In this document: positions 46,614 through 57,825 of the stretch, piece by piece
Numbering within the stretch: position 1 is the first letter of the stretch
How the letters are laid out: every line of letters starts with the position of its first letter
Assembly: GCA_011947345.1 (NCBI GenBank)
Contig: JAAVTG010000476.1
Span: forward strand, 1 to 64,000
Reading direction: 5' to 3'
Length of the DNA: 64,000 nucleotides
DNA from: Phytophthora quininea
Taxonomy: Eukaryota; Oomycota; Peronosporomycetes; Peronosporales; Peronosporaceae
Notes under the pieces: generated by a model
Told to the model about the DNA's origin: nothing
What the model saw: only the letters and a program-made list of their open reading frames with translations
Database searches by the model: none
Program-made: the position numbers and the translations under genes

Positions 46614-47809
46614 CTAAAACAGCGCGGCAATGTCATTTCGTTTTTGCGAACCTAGTGTTGCGCGTAGTTTTCTATCGTTGGCGCTGTTTCTAAAAACCTC
46701 TCCACCGTCTTCCATCACTTCATGTGCGTATAGTTCAATCGGGGCATCGTCTTGATAGTCCACTAGCAAATTATGTAGCACCAAACAAGCTACAATAACA
46801 CGCACAGAAGCCATCGGCGTACGCTCTTCTAGTGGCTTCTTCGAAATGCGAAAACGCTCCTTTAGCAGCCCGAAAGCGCCTTCGATTGCCATACGCGTCG
46901 AGGACAAGTTAAAATTGAAGGTTGTTTGGGCACGTGTGAGTCTTCCACCTTCATCCTTTTCGCTGTACGGTGTCATGACTGCAGGCGAGACGCCGTAACC
47001 CTAGTCGGCTAAAACGTGATGGCCGCGAGGCAAAAGTCTGTCGATGTTTCTTCCGAACCAAGAATACATGAAAATCTTGGCGTCGCTCTAAGATCCAGGA
47101 CGGATATCAAAAGATATAAATCGCCTTTTGTGGTCACAAACTGCTTGAACATTGACTGAAGGATAGCCTGTAGTTTAAAGTTATTCATGAGCGGTTAGTT
47201 TAATATAAAAAAACTGAAAGGAGAAAGTGCTTCACTTACCTTTTCGATTGTACCAGCCTTCAAAGTCGCGGGGTCTGTTGATCGCGATCAAAGTTCCATC
47301 CATGGCGCCGCAGCAAAATGGGAAACCGCGCAATTGACTGAATCCTTCTACGACATCTTCCCAAGCTTCTGGGTTTTGTGGTAGAGCGATGCACGTAGAT
47401 CTAATGGCTGCCAATACGCGAACAATAGAGTTAACGTTAACAATACACCATGCTTTTGAGACACCAAACGCCTGTGCCGTTTTCCTATAGCCTCCGCTCG
47501 AGCCTAAGTGAAATAGTGTACATGCTGAAGCCCTTTCAAAACTATACTTTTGTACGGCTTTGTCGGAAAATGGACTCGAAGCATGCCGAGAAGCTTCTGA
47601 AATGTTGTCTGCGAGCAGCGCAAGTGACGGCAAAACCATGCATCATAACACTGGTCGTCAAGCATAGTCTCAAAGGCAACAGCAGCCTCAAAAGTGAAAA
47701 CGTTGACGGGTACGTTACTCTGCAGCATAAGTCCACACACAAATGCAACACTTGCAGCCACGGTGTTGGCAGCAAGAGCAACAAAACAGGGCGGCGTAGG
47801 CATCGTCAA
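46614..47809 (-). pseudogene. Harbinger DDE transposase, inactivated
   Basis: N-terminal part FQKLLGMLRVHF, a frame change near 47560 (T-run), then the helix-turn-helix-like YRKTAQAFGVSKAWCIVNVN and the first catalytic Asp in CCGAMDGTLIAIN. A 72-bp intron (47239-47168) is followed by YPSVNVQAVCDHKRRFISFD. Two in-frame stops follow (near 47090 and 47002), then the region with the last acidic residue (FNFNLSSTRMAIEGAFGLLK). The DDE_Tnp_4 pattern is clear, but the stops are substitutions, so the enzyme is probably dead. Confidence 0.8.
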
Positions 47810-47971
47810 GTGGCGATTGAAAACTGCACTCAGTGGACACCAGCCAGGCTAGAAGACTGGGTACTCGACGTTTTGTCGAGTTATCAAAATGTCGCGATTT
47901 AGCTTATTTAACCTTACCCCTTTGCTATTTGGGCCAATTATCGACCAGTACTCACCTACTCCTAACGACAA

Positions 47972-48012
47972 CACCAGACCGAGAACCAGCACCACCCAGC
48001 GCGACCAGCCCC
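47972..48012 (-). repeat. Harbinger right terminal inverted repeat
   Basis: Ends CGCGACCAGCCCC directly before the target TAA. Confidence 0.92.
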
Positions 48013-48364
48013 TAACTATGGAGTACCTATCGGTACCTATCCCCCAACTAAGTACGCTTACATGACTGCTGACATCACGAAAGAAGCTTGGGCCGCCGAC
48101 ACTCTAGCGCGCTTGATTACCTGCTCAACAGCAGCTTGGGGCGAGTCAGGAGTTTGCACGCGCTTGTTTCGCTGCTTTAACGCATCGAAGCTTGTCAAAG
48201 TCAGTGCAAATGCGATGAAGAGCGCGGTAAAAGACGATTTCCACCAGCTCTTTGTCACCACCCTCCGAAATGTAAACGAGCTGAGGTCCGGGCCGAGCGT
48301 CTATAGGCACAAGGCCTTTGTGGCACTGTCGGAGAGGTTCATACGACACATCGTACGCCCGTGA
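48013..48364 (+). pseudogene. Unknown protein, part 2, interrupted by Harbinger element
   Basis: Continues the frame of 44884-45091 after the element: NYGVPIGTYPPTKYAYMTAD, then LFRCFNASKLVKVSANAMKS and AFVALSERFIRHIVRP, ending at 48364. No recognised domain. The open frame across both halves implies that the insertion is recent relative to decay of this gene. Confidence 0.55.
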
Positions 48365-49100
48365 TGCCATGGACAGTGACAGCCCATCGTTGACGGCAGC
48401 AAGCGCGGCTATTCAGGTGCTGACTGGGACCTGTTTTCGCGTGTTCTTCTTCTTTTGCTTCTTCGCAGGCGTCTTCATGAAGGAGGTGTTAAGGGGTTCT
48501 TCACTTGGTCGGTGAGGTCGGAGAAGCGCGCGCGATGGCTCATTCGAACGAGGATTTTCGCGCCTTTTAACCCACGGTACGGAATGCGATCCTAGATGAG
48601 CATTATCAAAAATGGAGAGCATTGAAGTTGGCGCCTCTTTTTCATTATTGACTAGAATTTGTATGTGAGGCCCTTTACCTGAAATATGTCCTTACCTGAA
48701 ATATGTCTGTCACGGATAGTGACGGCCGACGGTGGCCCTGACGCGTCCGCGTGACGTGCAGGCATGTGGTTGGACAAAAGACGCCGGTTTTGTCCAATAA
48801 TCGTGCGCTAATCACCCGCCAAAGTCTACTCCCTTTGTCGGCCCGAAAGAAGGTAAAACTTGTGTGTGCACCACACACAAGGGGTTTGCGTCTGTTCACC
48901 GTAGAGTCGTATTCAACTATGCGTATAGGGATGTGTATCACAATAATTCGTGTGACCTCGTTGCCGTAGGCCACATCATGTGTCTGTCGGTCTGTGTGGT
49001 GGCTGTTGTGGGTGTTGTGGGTGTTGGAGCCGTCGCTGGCGTCATATCAGCAGTCAAAGTCGAAGCTAGAGTCGACGGGCTAACGCGGAACACACCTTCG
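48365..49100. other. Intergenic, nothing recognised
   Basis: A minus-strand stretch at about 48660-48410 (FDNAHLGSHSVPWVKRR, a Lys-rich run) has a coding look, but I cannot name it. Confidence 0.35.
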
Positions 49101-49109
49101 TCCTGCTCG

Positions 49110-49540
49110 CCTACGTTAGTATCCGTGGCTTCACCTTCACCCGCTACAGCGCAGCAGCGACTGCTTGTAGTTGGCGAAGTAGTCACGCATACGATGCAAC
49201 AGTCTTCACGTTGTGCGTAAACACATTAAGTCCAGATCTGACCACTTTGGCGATCAGCATTGTGTCCTTGAGAATCGGGACCAAGCACTTGATCAGGATC
49301 TTTAGCCGCTTGGCACGCAATGTGCTGACCGTCTTGGCAAAGTGGTCATCTCCTAACCTTACACTGGTTAGATCGAAGAAGGCGAGTCCCTTGTCCAGCG
49401 CGTTCGGATCCTATAGCTTGGGCTTTTGCTAGTCTTGATGGTGCGAAAGCTGCAGCCAGTACAGAGACAGCAAGGACCGTATCGCCACGGCTACCAGGGA
49501 CTTGAACAGATGGCTATTCAGGATCCCACTATGAAATAGT
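49110..49540 (-). pseudogene. lipA: Lipoyl synthase (radical SAM) fragment
   Basis: Minus-strand pieces, in shifted frames, follow the LipA/LIAS pattern: GDT and CTGCSF then TIKTSKSP where the family has the C-x3-C-x2-C cluster, LTSV, HFAKTVSTLRAKRLKILIKC, LVP, SGLNVFTHNVKTV, and RDYFANYKQSL. The enzyme would insert sulfur into octanoyl groups to make lipoate, in mitochondria. Here the cluster Cys pattern is degraded, frames change at least twice and both ends are missing. A truncated relic, lying just left of the mariner element. Confidence 0.65.
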
Positions 49541-49621
49541 TTGTATGACATTTTCCATTTATCTATACATATGCCGCAGTTATGATCTCGTGACAGGCGA
49601 TTGTGACAATAAAACATCATA

Positions 49622-51312
49622 CTACCTCCGTGCGGAAAATGATGAGCATTTCCAATCAAATTACATCCTGTTCAAAATCAATACCCTCAGTTTTGAATTT
49701 CGAATCTCCCGCCCAATCTTCCCGCTGGACCTCTCCCCTTCATTTTCAAAGAGGAGCGGCAATGAGCAGATCGGAAGCCACTGATGAAGAGCGCCAAGCA
49801 GTGTGGGAGATGCTGCTCCTTCGTAGCAACGGAGGGGTGCTTAGGCACGGCGATATCGGACAGACCGCCGCCTACTTTAATCTAAACCGCTGCGCTGTTT
49901 CTCGTATTTGGGAGCAGGGAACAGGTCTATGGGTGAGCGAGTAGCTGCAGTAGTCAAGTCGAGAAAGCACGCTCGGGGGCGAAAGAAGAAAAACCGTTTG
50001 GCGCTCTGCAAGCGCCTCGCCGAAGTGCCAGTAAATGACCGTGAGAACCAGCGCGCTGTACAACAGGGGTCTGGTGTGAGCTCCTACCTCGTGCAACAGC
50101 TGATCAAGGAGGGCTACTTACGCCGTGCGCTGAGGCAAACTCGTCCACTGCTCACGCCTTCGCATAGATTAGAGCGACTTAAGTTCTGCATGGATCGTGT
50201 GACACCTCAGCTTGACGGAACCTACAAGTTTGATGCAATGTACGACGTGGTCCACATTGATGAGAAGTGGTTTTACGTGAAGAAGGTCGGGCAGCGCGTG
50301 TACGTGCTCACGGGGAAAGATGGATACCCAATGGAAGAACCTCCAGTCCAGGCTGTTCAAAGCAAGCGCTACATTACTAAAGTGATGTTTCTCTGTGCAG
50401 TCGCGCGTCCACGTGGCAGTTGGGACGGCAAAGTCGGCATTTGGCCGGTTGTGGAGACGTACATTACGCAGCGACGGAGTGTCAATCGACCGGCTGGTGT
50501 TGAAGAGACGCGTCCAGTGTCGATAACACGCGAGATATCTCGTCAGATGCTGGTTAACGACGTCATCCCAGCCATCAAGGCCAAGTGGCCACAAGAGCAG
50601 AAATACCTCACGATAAAAATCCAGCAGGACAACGCGCGCCCTCATGTCCTGGAGAACGATCCCGAGGTAGCGGCGGCGGGGTGCTCTGATGGCTGGACGA
50701 TCACGCTTATAAACCAGCCCGCTCAAAGCCCTGATCTGAACTGCCTTGATTTGGGCTTCTTTGCCAGCATTCAGTCTCTGCAGCCCAAGACGATACCACG
50801 AACACCAGATGAGCTTATCAAGGAGGTGGTGCTTTCGTTCAAAGAATCGACGGCTGTCTCGCTAAACAAGACCTTCCTTACTCTGCAGCACGTATTGGAG
50901 CAGATACTGAAGCACGAAGGCCGCAACAACTATCGTCTTGGACATTTGCACAAGGATAAACTGATACGCGCTGGTGATCTGCCTGTTTCACTGTCTTGGG
51001 ACGGATTAACGCTTGCCAAAGCACAGGAGGCAGCTGCGGCGCTCTCCTTTTGCATGGACAACTCCTACTGACTTACCCGGGACTACAACAGTTGAAGCAA
51101 CAGCTCGTGAGACGTCAATGACGTCCGAGTTTGATACGTTTTACTACTAGTACTTCTAACGTGGCGGAGCATGTACGCCCACGAATGTTTAGATTTGTGT
51201 GCAGCTCACACGCAAATGCTAGCACCTCTGCAAAGCTTATAACTCCCCAAAAAAACGAGGCGGAGCGCTGCGCATTTTTTTAAAATGCTCATCATTTTCC
51301 GCACAGAGGTAG
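49622..51312 (+). mobile_element. Plant-type mariner-like element (DD39D)
   Basis: 1.69 kb with 31-bp terminal inverted repeats (49622-49652 and 51282-51312, one mismatch; CTACCTCCGTGCGG...). It is flanked by TA at 49620-49621 and 51313-51314. One transposase gene. Structure looks complete. Confidence 0.92.
49762..51071 (+). CDS. Mariner-like transposase (DD39D), one frame break
   Basis: Start at 49762 (MSRSEATDEERQAVWEMLL); helix-turn-helix region (GDIGQTAAYFNLNRCAVSRI). One G is missing from the run near 49917, after which the frame continues (SMGERVAAVVKSRK) to the stop at 51071. Catalytic motifs: HIDEKWFYVKK (first Asp), IQQDNARPH (second Asp) and SPDLNCLDLGFF (third Asp), with 39 residues between the last two, as in plant mariner-like elements. 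Apart from the single homopolymer gap the gene is intact. Confidence 0.85.
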
Positions 51313-51690
51313 TAGTTGCCTGAAATCTAGTGCGAATCTAACAAAATGGACGTGGCTTCACTTTAGTGCGATCTTAATACGCCAAATTCACGGCACTGGT
51401 AATAGCGAAGTTATCACACTACGTTGCAACGATTCACCCACAGATGACTCTTGGTGAACGGCGACAAGACTTAGCCACCGTGGCCAGAAGCAAAGAGGGC
51501 AAAAGCAAGTACTAAGTGGGCATATCTGTCGAAGGTTAACACGATGACAACATGGCTGGCATCTCGCTATCCCGAAACTATTGACAACGATACCAACAAG
51601 ATGCGCATACCGCTCCCAAAACCAGCGATTCTAGGCTATTTAGGCATATCTGTAGTCCTGCTCACGACTGTGACTGCGAAAATATAGATA
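51313..51690. other. Intergenic, nothing recognised
   Basis: Immediately right of the mariner; no coding signal. Confidence 0.4.
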
Positions 51691-51699
51691 GCAGGGGCT

Positions 51700-52620
51700 C
51701 GTTTAAAACTCCTTTGTATGCACCATGTATTTGAGAGTACCGCAGCGCTCTAGTTGACGTTTATCGTCCATAGCTTTCTAAACTAGATCCTACCATTGAT
51801 CCAGAGTTGTGTCGTGTTCTGGGAGGTTAGGAAAAGTTATTAGCAATCTCAAGAAGCGTGGGCTGATGAAAACTTCGTGAACTCAAAGCATCTGGCTTTG
51901 ATCTACTTGCTCTGAAGGTTATGACACTTGAACCAATGAAAATAGTCTAAGGTTTTTTACTGTGCTATTTGGATTGAGATTGTTCAAATTGATGTGGGAT
52001 TTAACGAGTAGACCTGATTCAGTGTATATCAGGTTGTTGCAGGACACTGAGTGGTCTGAGGATTGCTTAATTGTGGCGAGGCAAGGGCATAAAGGCGCCC
52101 AGACTGAGGCAGACAAGTTTGGAAAGCATGTGTACGCAACCCCTTTGAGCTGTCTCAGTTCCCTGTGCTTGCTCTTGCTGTTCATCGTTTTGGTTGCCCT
52201 GAACGTGAAATTGGTGGTACGCAGCCGTTATTTCTTGGCACCGACCACAAAGATCGGTTTGACATACTTTTACGACGTGTCATTAAGGCACTACGTGAAG
52301 AAGAATTGTGTGTATTGAGCTGTATACCAGAAGACATCGACACTAGCAGCCTTCAAAGGGCAGCAGGTCGTATGCACACGGACAACTACATAAGCCGACC
52401 CCTGTATCAGTTTATCTCCCACTGGGCCAGAGTCTCGGGAAGTTGAAATACCAGTACATTCATTTTTGCGAGGAAGCTGCCCAATTGTGCGATAGTATGA
52501 TAGGAGGATTTCCTTTTGCTTCTGAGCGCTTTGGCGCCGTACCTCCTCCATTTTCGCCGGAGTTGGTATCACACATGACGATGGAGTACTGGAATCAAAT
52601 TGTATGCGGCTCCAGCAAAT
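51700..52620 (+). pseudogene. Crypton/tyrosine-recombinase-like relic
   Basis: Plus-strand frames read YIRLLQDTEWSEDCLIVARQ, GHKGAQTEADKFGKH, PLFLGTDHKDRFDILLRR, REAAQLCDSMIGGFPFASER and PPFSPEL, with at least three frame changes. The order resembles proteins of Crypton-type tyrosine-recombinase elements that I recall from oomycetes. The catalytic Arg/His/Tyr positions cannot be assigned. Tentative. Confidence 0.35.
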
Positions 52621-53730
52621 AACCTAGAGGTTTTTAAGCCGTTCTTCTTGTTTTGTTGGCGATATCGACACTAGAATGGGCGAATTACGCTCCAGCCTGA
52701 CCAGAGAATTTCGTGGTATTTTGAACGATACGCAATTGACTCGTACAACGAATCCCAATGACACGCCCAGCGAGCGGCAAACGGAGTGGAAATCATGATC
52801 ATCGAATGCGACACTCGAGAGTAAGCATTTTGATGGAGTACCTGGAGAAGCTCACAGCTGAGAATAACATGTTATCCGCTGAGGTAAGCAGAATTCCGGA
52901 TCTTCCGACCTCGACTCCCGATGAAGTGTTTGCTGCAGTATTTTTGAGGATGCTCACAAACCTGTAAGCAAATAAATCCAATTGCGCCGAAGAACTGTCG
53001 TGCGGTGAACCATACAATTGACTCTGTCAGTATCGTAAGAAATTGCAACGTAACGAATGCTTCGTACAGCTGTCTCACCAGCGCTGGTGCCTCGCGAGGC
53101 GCTAAGACACCAAGAGACTACAATAGAGAGGCGACGCTCCGCTGCGAATGCCTGATACGGCCTTGTTATCGAGCATAAAGCACCCCATCTTGAAGTCGCC
53201 GCAGCTGTAGCGTCTGTTAGATAGAGTATTGGCAAATGAGAAGTGCGGGGTACCCATATTTGGTCACAACGTGCCATCATGATTCCTATCACAAATGTCA
53301 TTGTATATATTTTCCAAACAATTCTGCACTACAGCTTGTTGTAGTACGAGAAACCCAATGGATCGACTTCGCTACCATTGTCCCCAGTATAATGGGCAGT
53401 TTTTATCAGTTTTTATGGTAATTATGTACGTGCAAGGCTGCATCTACACACCCGAATTTGGAAAATGATGCCATTAGGGCTGGTCATTTGACGTAGTTTA
53501 GTAGAAATATTTGTTTGTATCTTTGACGTGCGAACTATCGCAAATAGTGTTACGAACACTAAGTGCTGTGGTTAGTGTAGGTATTGCCAATTTTGTAATG
53601 AAGCTTGAGAATCTCACGTTGAGATGGAGGTTGGAAACGGAAGAGCGAAATCCCAAGAGGCACCTATCCTGAAGATGAATCCCACGTCCCCTGTAAAGTG
53701 CGCAACACTTTCTATGAATCTATGAGAAGA
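52621..53730. other. Region between recombinase relic and MULE, nothing firm
   Basis: 52670-52975 has a possible coiled-coil frame (YLEKLTAENNMLSAEVSRI) that may belong to the preceding relic. The rest shows no recognisable gene. Confidence 0.35.
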
Positions 53731-53734
53731 CTAT

Positions 53735-53862
53735 AATATGAGATGCAGGCATTCGTGCCATAGAATGGTCGACCACTTGGAGCGACAACAGAGCTCATTA
53801 GCGTTCTTCGAGTCGGACGAATGTGGCAAAGACATATCTTTAATCTGCGTCAGGCAGGAGCT
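53735..53862 (+). other. Unknown repeated protein module, target of the MULE
   Basis: Reads HRMVDHLERQQSSLAFFESD and ECGKDIS, related to the minus-strand modules at 33925-34128 and 60290-60480. The MULE insertion site lies just downstream. Confidence 0.45.
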
Positions 53863-54050
53863 CATAGGGCGGGAGTTGCTAAGGAGCACGCTCATGGGAG
53901 CACCATGGACACAGAAAGCACTGCCACACGTCACAGCGCGTCATAAGATGTAAGATCGCTACAACCAAAATAGCCACGATGCGACGGTGTTCAACAGCTC
54001 GTCGCCAGCTTGCTCAGATTGTTCGTCTCACTTTTGCTTTTCGGCTGACA

Positions 54051-57000
54051 ATGGCAACCAGTTCACTGCCACAAATCGTCTTGGAGGCACCACCGGAGCT
54101 GGAGTACCCATCCGAACAAGATGCTGAGGCCGCTATCCACGCTTGGACGCTCGGACACAAGTACAACGTCACACGCAAAGCACGAGTGCCAAACGCTAAT
54201 GGCGAGGTCAGATACGTGCTATTCGCATGCGATCAGGCTGGCAAACCAAAAATACGAGGAAGATCGATGATGCCGACCGCAAGCGTCCACAACGGCGTTC
54301 CATGAGGCCAGGATGTCCAATGCGCATAAGTATCATTGATGTGGACGATTTGAACCCGTCTGGGCCTTGGAGAATTGCTCATACAAAAGATGGCAGCCAT
54401 ATTCACAACCACGGGGCCTCCAGCGATGTACGAGTTCATGTGGCTCACCGCCAGCGCGCAGCTCGACAAGCGAAGAAGGCTGGGAAATCTGTCACTGATC
54501 TCATCAATTTGCAAGTTCAGGCAGGTGTAGCAACAGCAAAATTCATGCAACAATGCTGCTAGCCGACGACAACTGCATGACTATAGCAAAGGACATTGCT
54601 AACGCCAAGAGTGCTGCCCGTTCACATCTCCTGGCAAACAAGACCAGCAATGAAGCTTTGTTTGGACTACTTCAAAAGCATTCCTTTCATTTCAGCTACG
54701 ACACTGATCCCGACTGTGGTCGTCTCCGTTATTTATTGTGGACGCATCTCGAGACAACCAAACTCTCGCGGGGTTCATGAACATCATAATATTTGATTGT
54801 ACGTACAAAACGAATAGGCACAAAATGCCACTCCTCAACGAGATCATTTTGACGGGAATGAATATCATTCTTCCTTTCGCGCAGATTTGGTTTCCTGGGG
54901 AAGCCCAACCAGATTTCACGTGGGCTCTTTCTCAGCTGAAATTGTTAATGGAATTGACCGGTGTCCCGCTGCCGCAGGTGATTGTGACGGACCGTGACTT
55001 AGCATGTACAAAAGCTACTGAAGCGATTTTCCCCTTCTTTGATAAATTGCTCTGCCGTTGGCACATTCGTCGTAATGTCGCTGCTCGTGCCAAATCGAGA
55101 CTGAAAGATAAGTTAGATGCAGATCGCTTCGTGGCTAGTTTCGATGCTGCTGTATCGGCGACGACTGAGGAAGAATTCAACACTCGATGTGCTGGTCTCC
55201 GGAAAGTTAGCGCAGAATTGGCAGATTACTTAGATTCTACATGGTGGCCACACAAGAGGAAAATAGTTGCCTTCTGGACAAACTGCTACACTCATTTCGG
55301 TTGTCGTGATACATCTACGGTGGAAGGCACTCATGCCAAAATGAAAAGCTGGTTAGATAATTCCCAGGGGATTTGCTCCGAGTTTTTCAGGACTTGCTTC
55401 CTTGGTGGATGATGCAAGCTTCAGATACACGGCTCAACGCCTCGAAGGACATCTGCAGTTTCCCATCGATATTCCGTGGCAAGTCAAGGTACTCGTGTCT
55501 GGTGAAGATCATCAGTGTGTGGGCAATCACACAGACAGGAGGAAATTGAATTGATTAACTGTTTAGCGGATTTCTCGTCTTAAGGTGATAAGCAATCTAT
55601 CCGTGAGAGTTACGTTCGTGTCGTCCACATGTGGTGCATGGGTTCCGGGATATTATTTTCTGGCGGATCAAAGCTAAGTTTTTGCAGCACGCGGACCACA
55701 GTAGAGCGGTTGCAATGAAGCTCATGTGCGTGTTGGTAGAGGAATTGGTAGTGCATCTTGAACGAGTTCAGCAGATCGAGAATATTTGGCACTTCAGCTG
55801 TCGTTTCCTGGAAATGAATGTCGTTCCTGGGCCGCCATGTTGCATGAAACACAATCGCTGTGTAGATCCTCATAGAAGTATCAGTTCTTTGTGTTCACTT
55901 CTCCAGTTCCTACAGAGGTCTTGCAATCTTGGGAAGAGTAGCAACCTCCAGCTTAGATCGACGCAAAAGAACGTCGACCACCGGCTCCATAGTTCGCTCC
56001 ACATTGGTTCTAATGACGGGCACGTGAAAAACAGTGTTCTACGTTTCGACTCCTGGCATTCCGGACGAACGCAGTTTTGGATGGTAGGATTTAGTTCTCT
56101 GAGGAAGTATAGTCGTGAACCGACTGTGAGGTCTCCGAAGCACATTCGTACTATCACATCATGAATTACAGGCAGTAGATATCCACGTAGAGAAATCACA
56201 CTGGACAAGGTTTCATGAATCCTTTGTCGAGGACACCCCAGGTCTTCCATCGGATGATGCATCAAATGCATCAACTCCGGAACTTGCTGGAGAATCACCT
56301 TCCAATCTTGCGATCGCAAATTTGGGAAGAATCGCGTAGTTGGTTCTGTTGGGAGACAGCTGCTTAGCTTGATTCCAAATATCGGTGGTGAATTCGTATT
56401 TCTTACTTCCTGCATTCCTCCTTCGTCCGGATGCGGTAGTAAGCGCTGAAATAATCGGCTCATTTGATGGTAGAGCACGAAAATGTCATGCGGAAGCACT
56501 TTCGTCCCAAGTATTGGGTGAATCTCGGAGCAGACGTCCGTGAAAATGCCGTTGACGACGGCCAGTCGCGATTGGCACTCAGGAAGTCGGCAAAACATAA
56601 CTTTTATGTTTTGCCAGTTCCCGACAGAGCGCCTGAAAGGCGTTTGACCCTGAGCCCAGGGGCTTCGCCGGACTTGCTGGGCTGCGCGTATCCAGTACCT
56701 GAATTCAGGCAACTTGCTCCACCAAATTGGGGTGAATAATACCTGACAATCACACAGACAGACAAGATGTGGCATAAGGCTTACAAAATTGTGGTATCCG
56801 ACTTAGAAAGGAGCGTTTGTGACGGTGTCTTCCGGCGAATTCACGGTCGTCCTTGTCTCCATGATCTTATTGAGATCATGGAGTCGAATGAACAGCTCCA
56901 ACTGAGGCCTGAACAGTACCATTTACATTGGTGGCTGCCTGATGCTCGTCTAAAGAATACGGCGAGAGTCGGCGATCCGGTCACTCGTCTGAGTGGTCGT

Positions 57001-57231
57001 CGAAGCACCAGACGATCTCGCTCGCACCAAGCTGGGTACGGCGCCAACACTACACGACGTGAGCTGTCTAGTTTTGAGCTGATCGAACAAAACCTTAGCA
57101 GTCCAGCGACAAGTCGACTTCGTCCGCTATCGTTTACCGAGCTTCTTCAAAATGAGGACACAACAGAATTTGAGCCCGCGTACTTGCCGCCGCATACTTG
57201 GGGATACGCTGGATTGGGACCACTAGAGTAG
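54051..57231 (+). pseudogene. MULE (FAR1-like) transposase, split by LINE insertion
   Basis: Start 54051 (MATSSLPQIVLEAPPELEYP). A FAR1-type N-terminal zinc-binding region (HKYNVTRKARVPN, DGSHIHNH) is followed by the MULE core: IIIFDCTYKTNRHKMPLL, VIVTDRDLA, FFDKLLCRWHIRRNV. After the LINE the C-terminal SWIM-like zone follows (SVCDGVFRRIHGRPCLHDL, then LHWWLPDARLK). Frame breaks lie near 54254 (A-run), 54550, 54735 (T-run) and 55377 (G-run); at least three look like one missing base in a homopolymer. Removing the LINE and one target copy leaves the C-terminal frame intact. Confidence 0.82.
55539..56746 (-). mobile_element. 5'-truncated non-LTR (LINE) fragment inside the MULE
   Basis: 1.2 kb insertion flanked by a 15-bp duplication CAATCACACAGACAG at 55524-55538 and 56747-56761. 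On the minus strand it encodes about 290 open residues ending in a reverse-transcriptase-associated zinc-binding pattern (CVRPECQESKRRTLFFTCPS then MWSELWSRWSTFF). After a frame change the C-terminus follows (VFHATWRPRNDIHFQE). The reverse transcriptase core is missing. There is no poly-A; the 3' end is AT-rich. Confidence 0.8.
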
Positions 57232-57825
57232 ACACTAGGTTAATGAAATGCTTATCTGCTTTACATGTTCGTTGTAGTAGTAGCGAAATTGTAGTAATAG
57301 TGGTATCACTTCGAACTCCAGTACTACGGATGACTTCACTGCCACCTACGGTGTCGAAGCCTCCGCAGACACTGCTACCAGCAGAAGACAACAACGATCT
57401 GAGCAACCTGGAGAACAATACGCGCCGATACCAAAGCCGTTAATGACGCGCTGTGCCGTGTGGCAGTGCTTCCTGTGTCCATGGTGCTCCCATGAGAGTG
57501 CTCCTTAGCAACTCTCTCATAGGGCGATGCAGGAACAGCAGCAGCAGAACGGAAGAATGTGGGGATGCAGGTGACATCGTTGAGTGACGAATGCGGAGTG
57601 CGGATCCCGCAGTCCCAGTCCGGCTTGATGAAATCCTTGTGCAAGCACAATGTACGCACCACGTTTTCTTATAATACTCATCGATTTATTATACAGTTCT
57701 TGCGAGCTGTGTGTACAGTAAATGCTACGATAGTAAGGCCGAGCTTGCCTGCAGTGTTCATATCCCATTTTACGGCCTTCAGCAAAGCTTCGACAACCAA
57801 GAAACAACCGCCAAGAAGAGCAGCC

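Larger units (their letters stand above)
45092..48012. mobile_element. PIF/Harbinger DNA transposon
   Basis: 2.9 kb element with 41-bp terminal inverted repeats (45092-45132 and 47972-48012) differing at one base. It is flanked by the 3-bp duplication TAA (45089-45091 and 48013-48015), which is typical for this superfamily. It holds the usual two convergent genes: a Myb/SANT-like ORF on the plus strand and a DDE transposase on the minus strand. Confidence 0.92.
53872..57515 (+). mobile_element. MULE (Mutator-like) DNA transposon
   Basis: 3.6 kb with about 73-bp terminal inverted repeats (about 53872-53944 and 57443-57515). It is flanked by an 11-bp duplication CTCATAGGGCG at 53861-53871 and 57516-57526, in the range of Mutator-like elements. 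It contains one FAR1-like transposase, itself split by a LINE fragment at 55539-56746. Confidence 0.9.

Noticed and set aside
48864..49220. Plus-strand frame with a Val/Gly-rich hydrophobic stretch (possible membrane protein)
   Set aside because: It overlaps the antisense of the lipoyl synthase fragment and a low-complexity Thr/Pro-rich stretch, and has no supporting motif.
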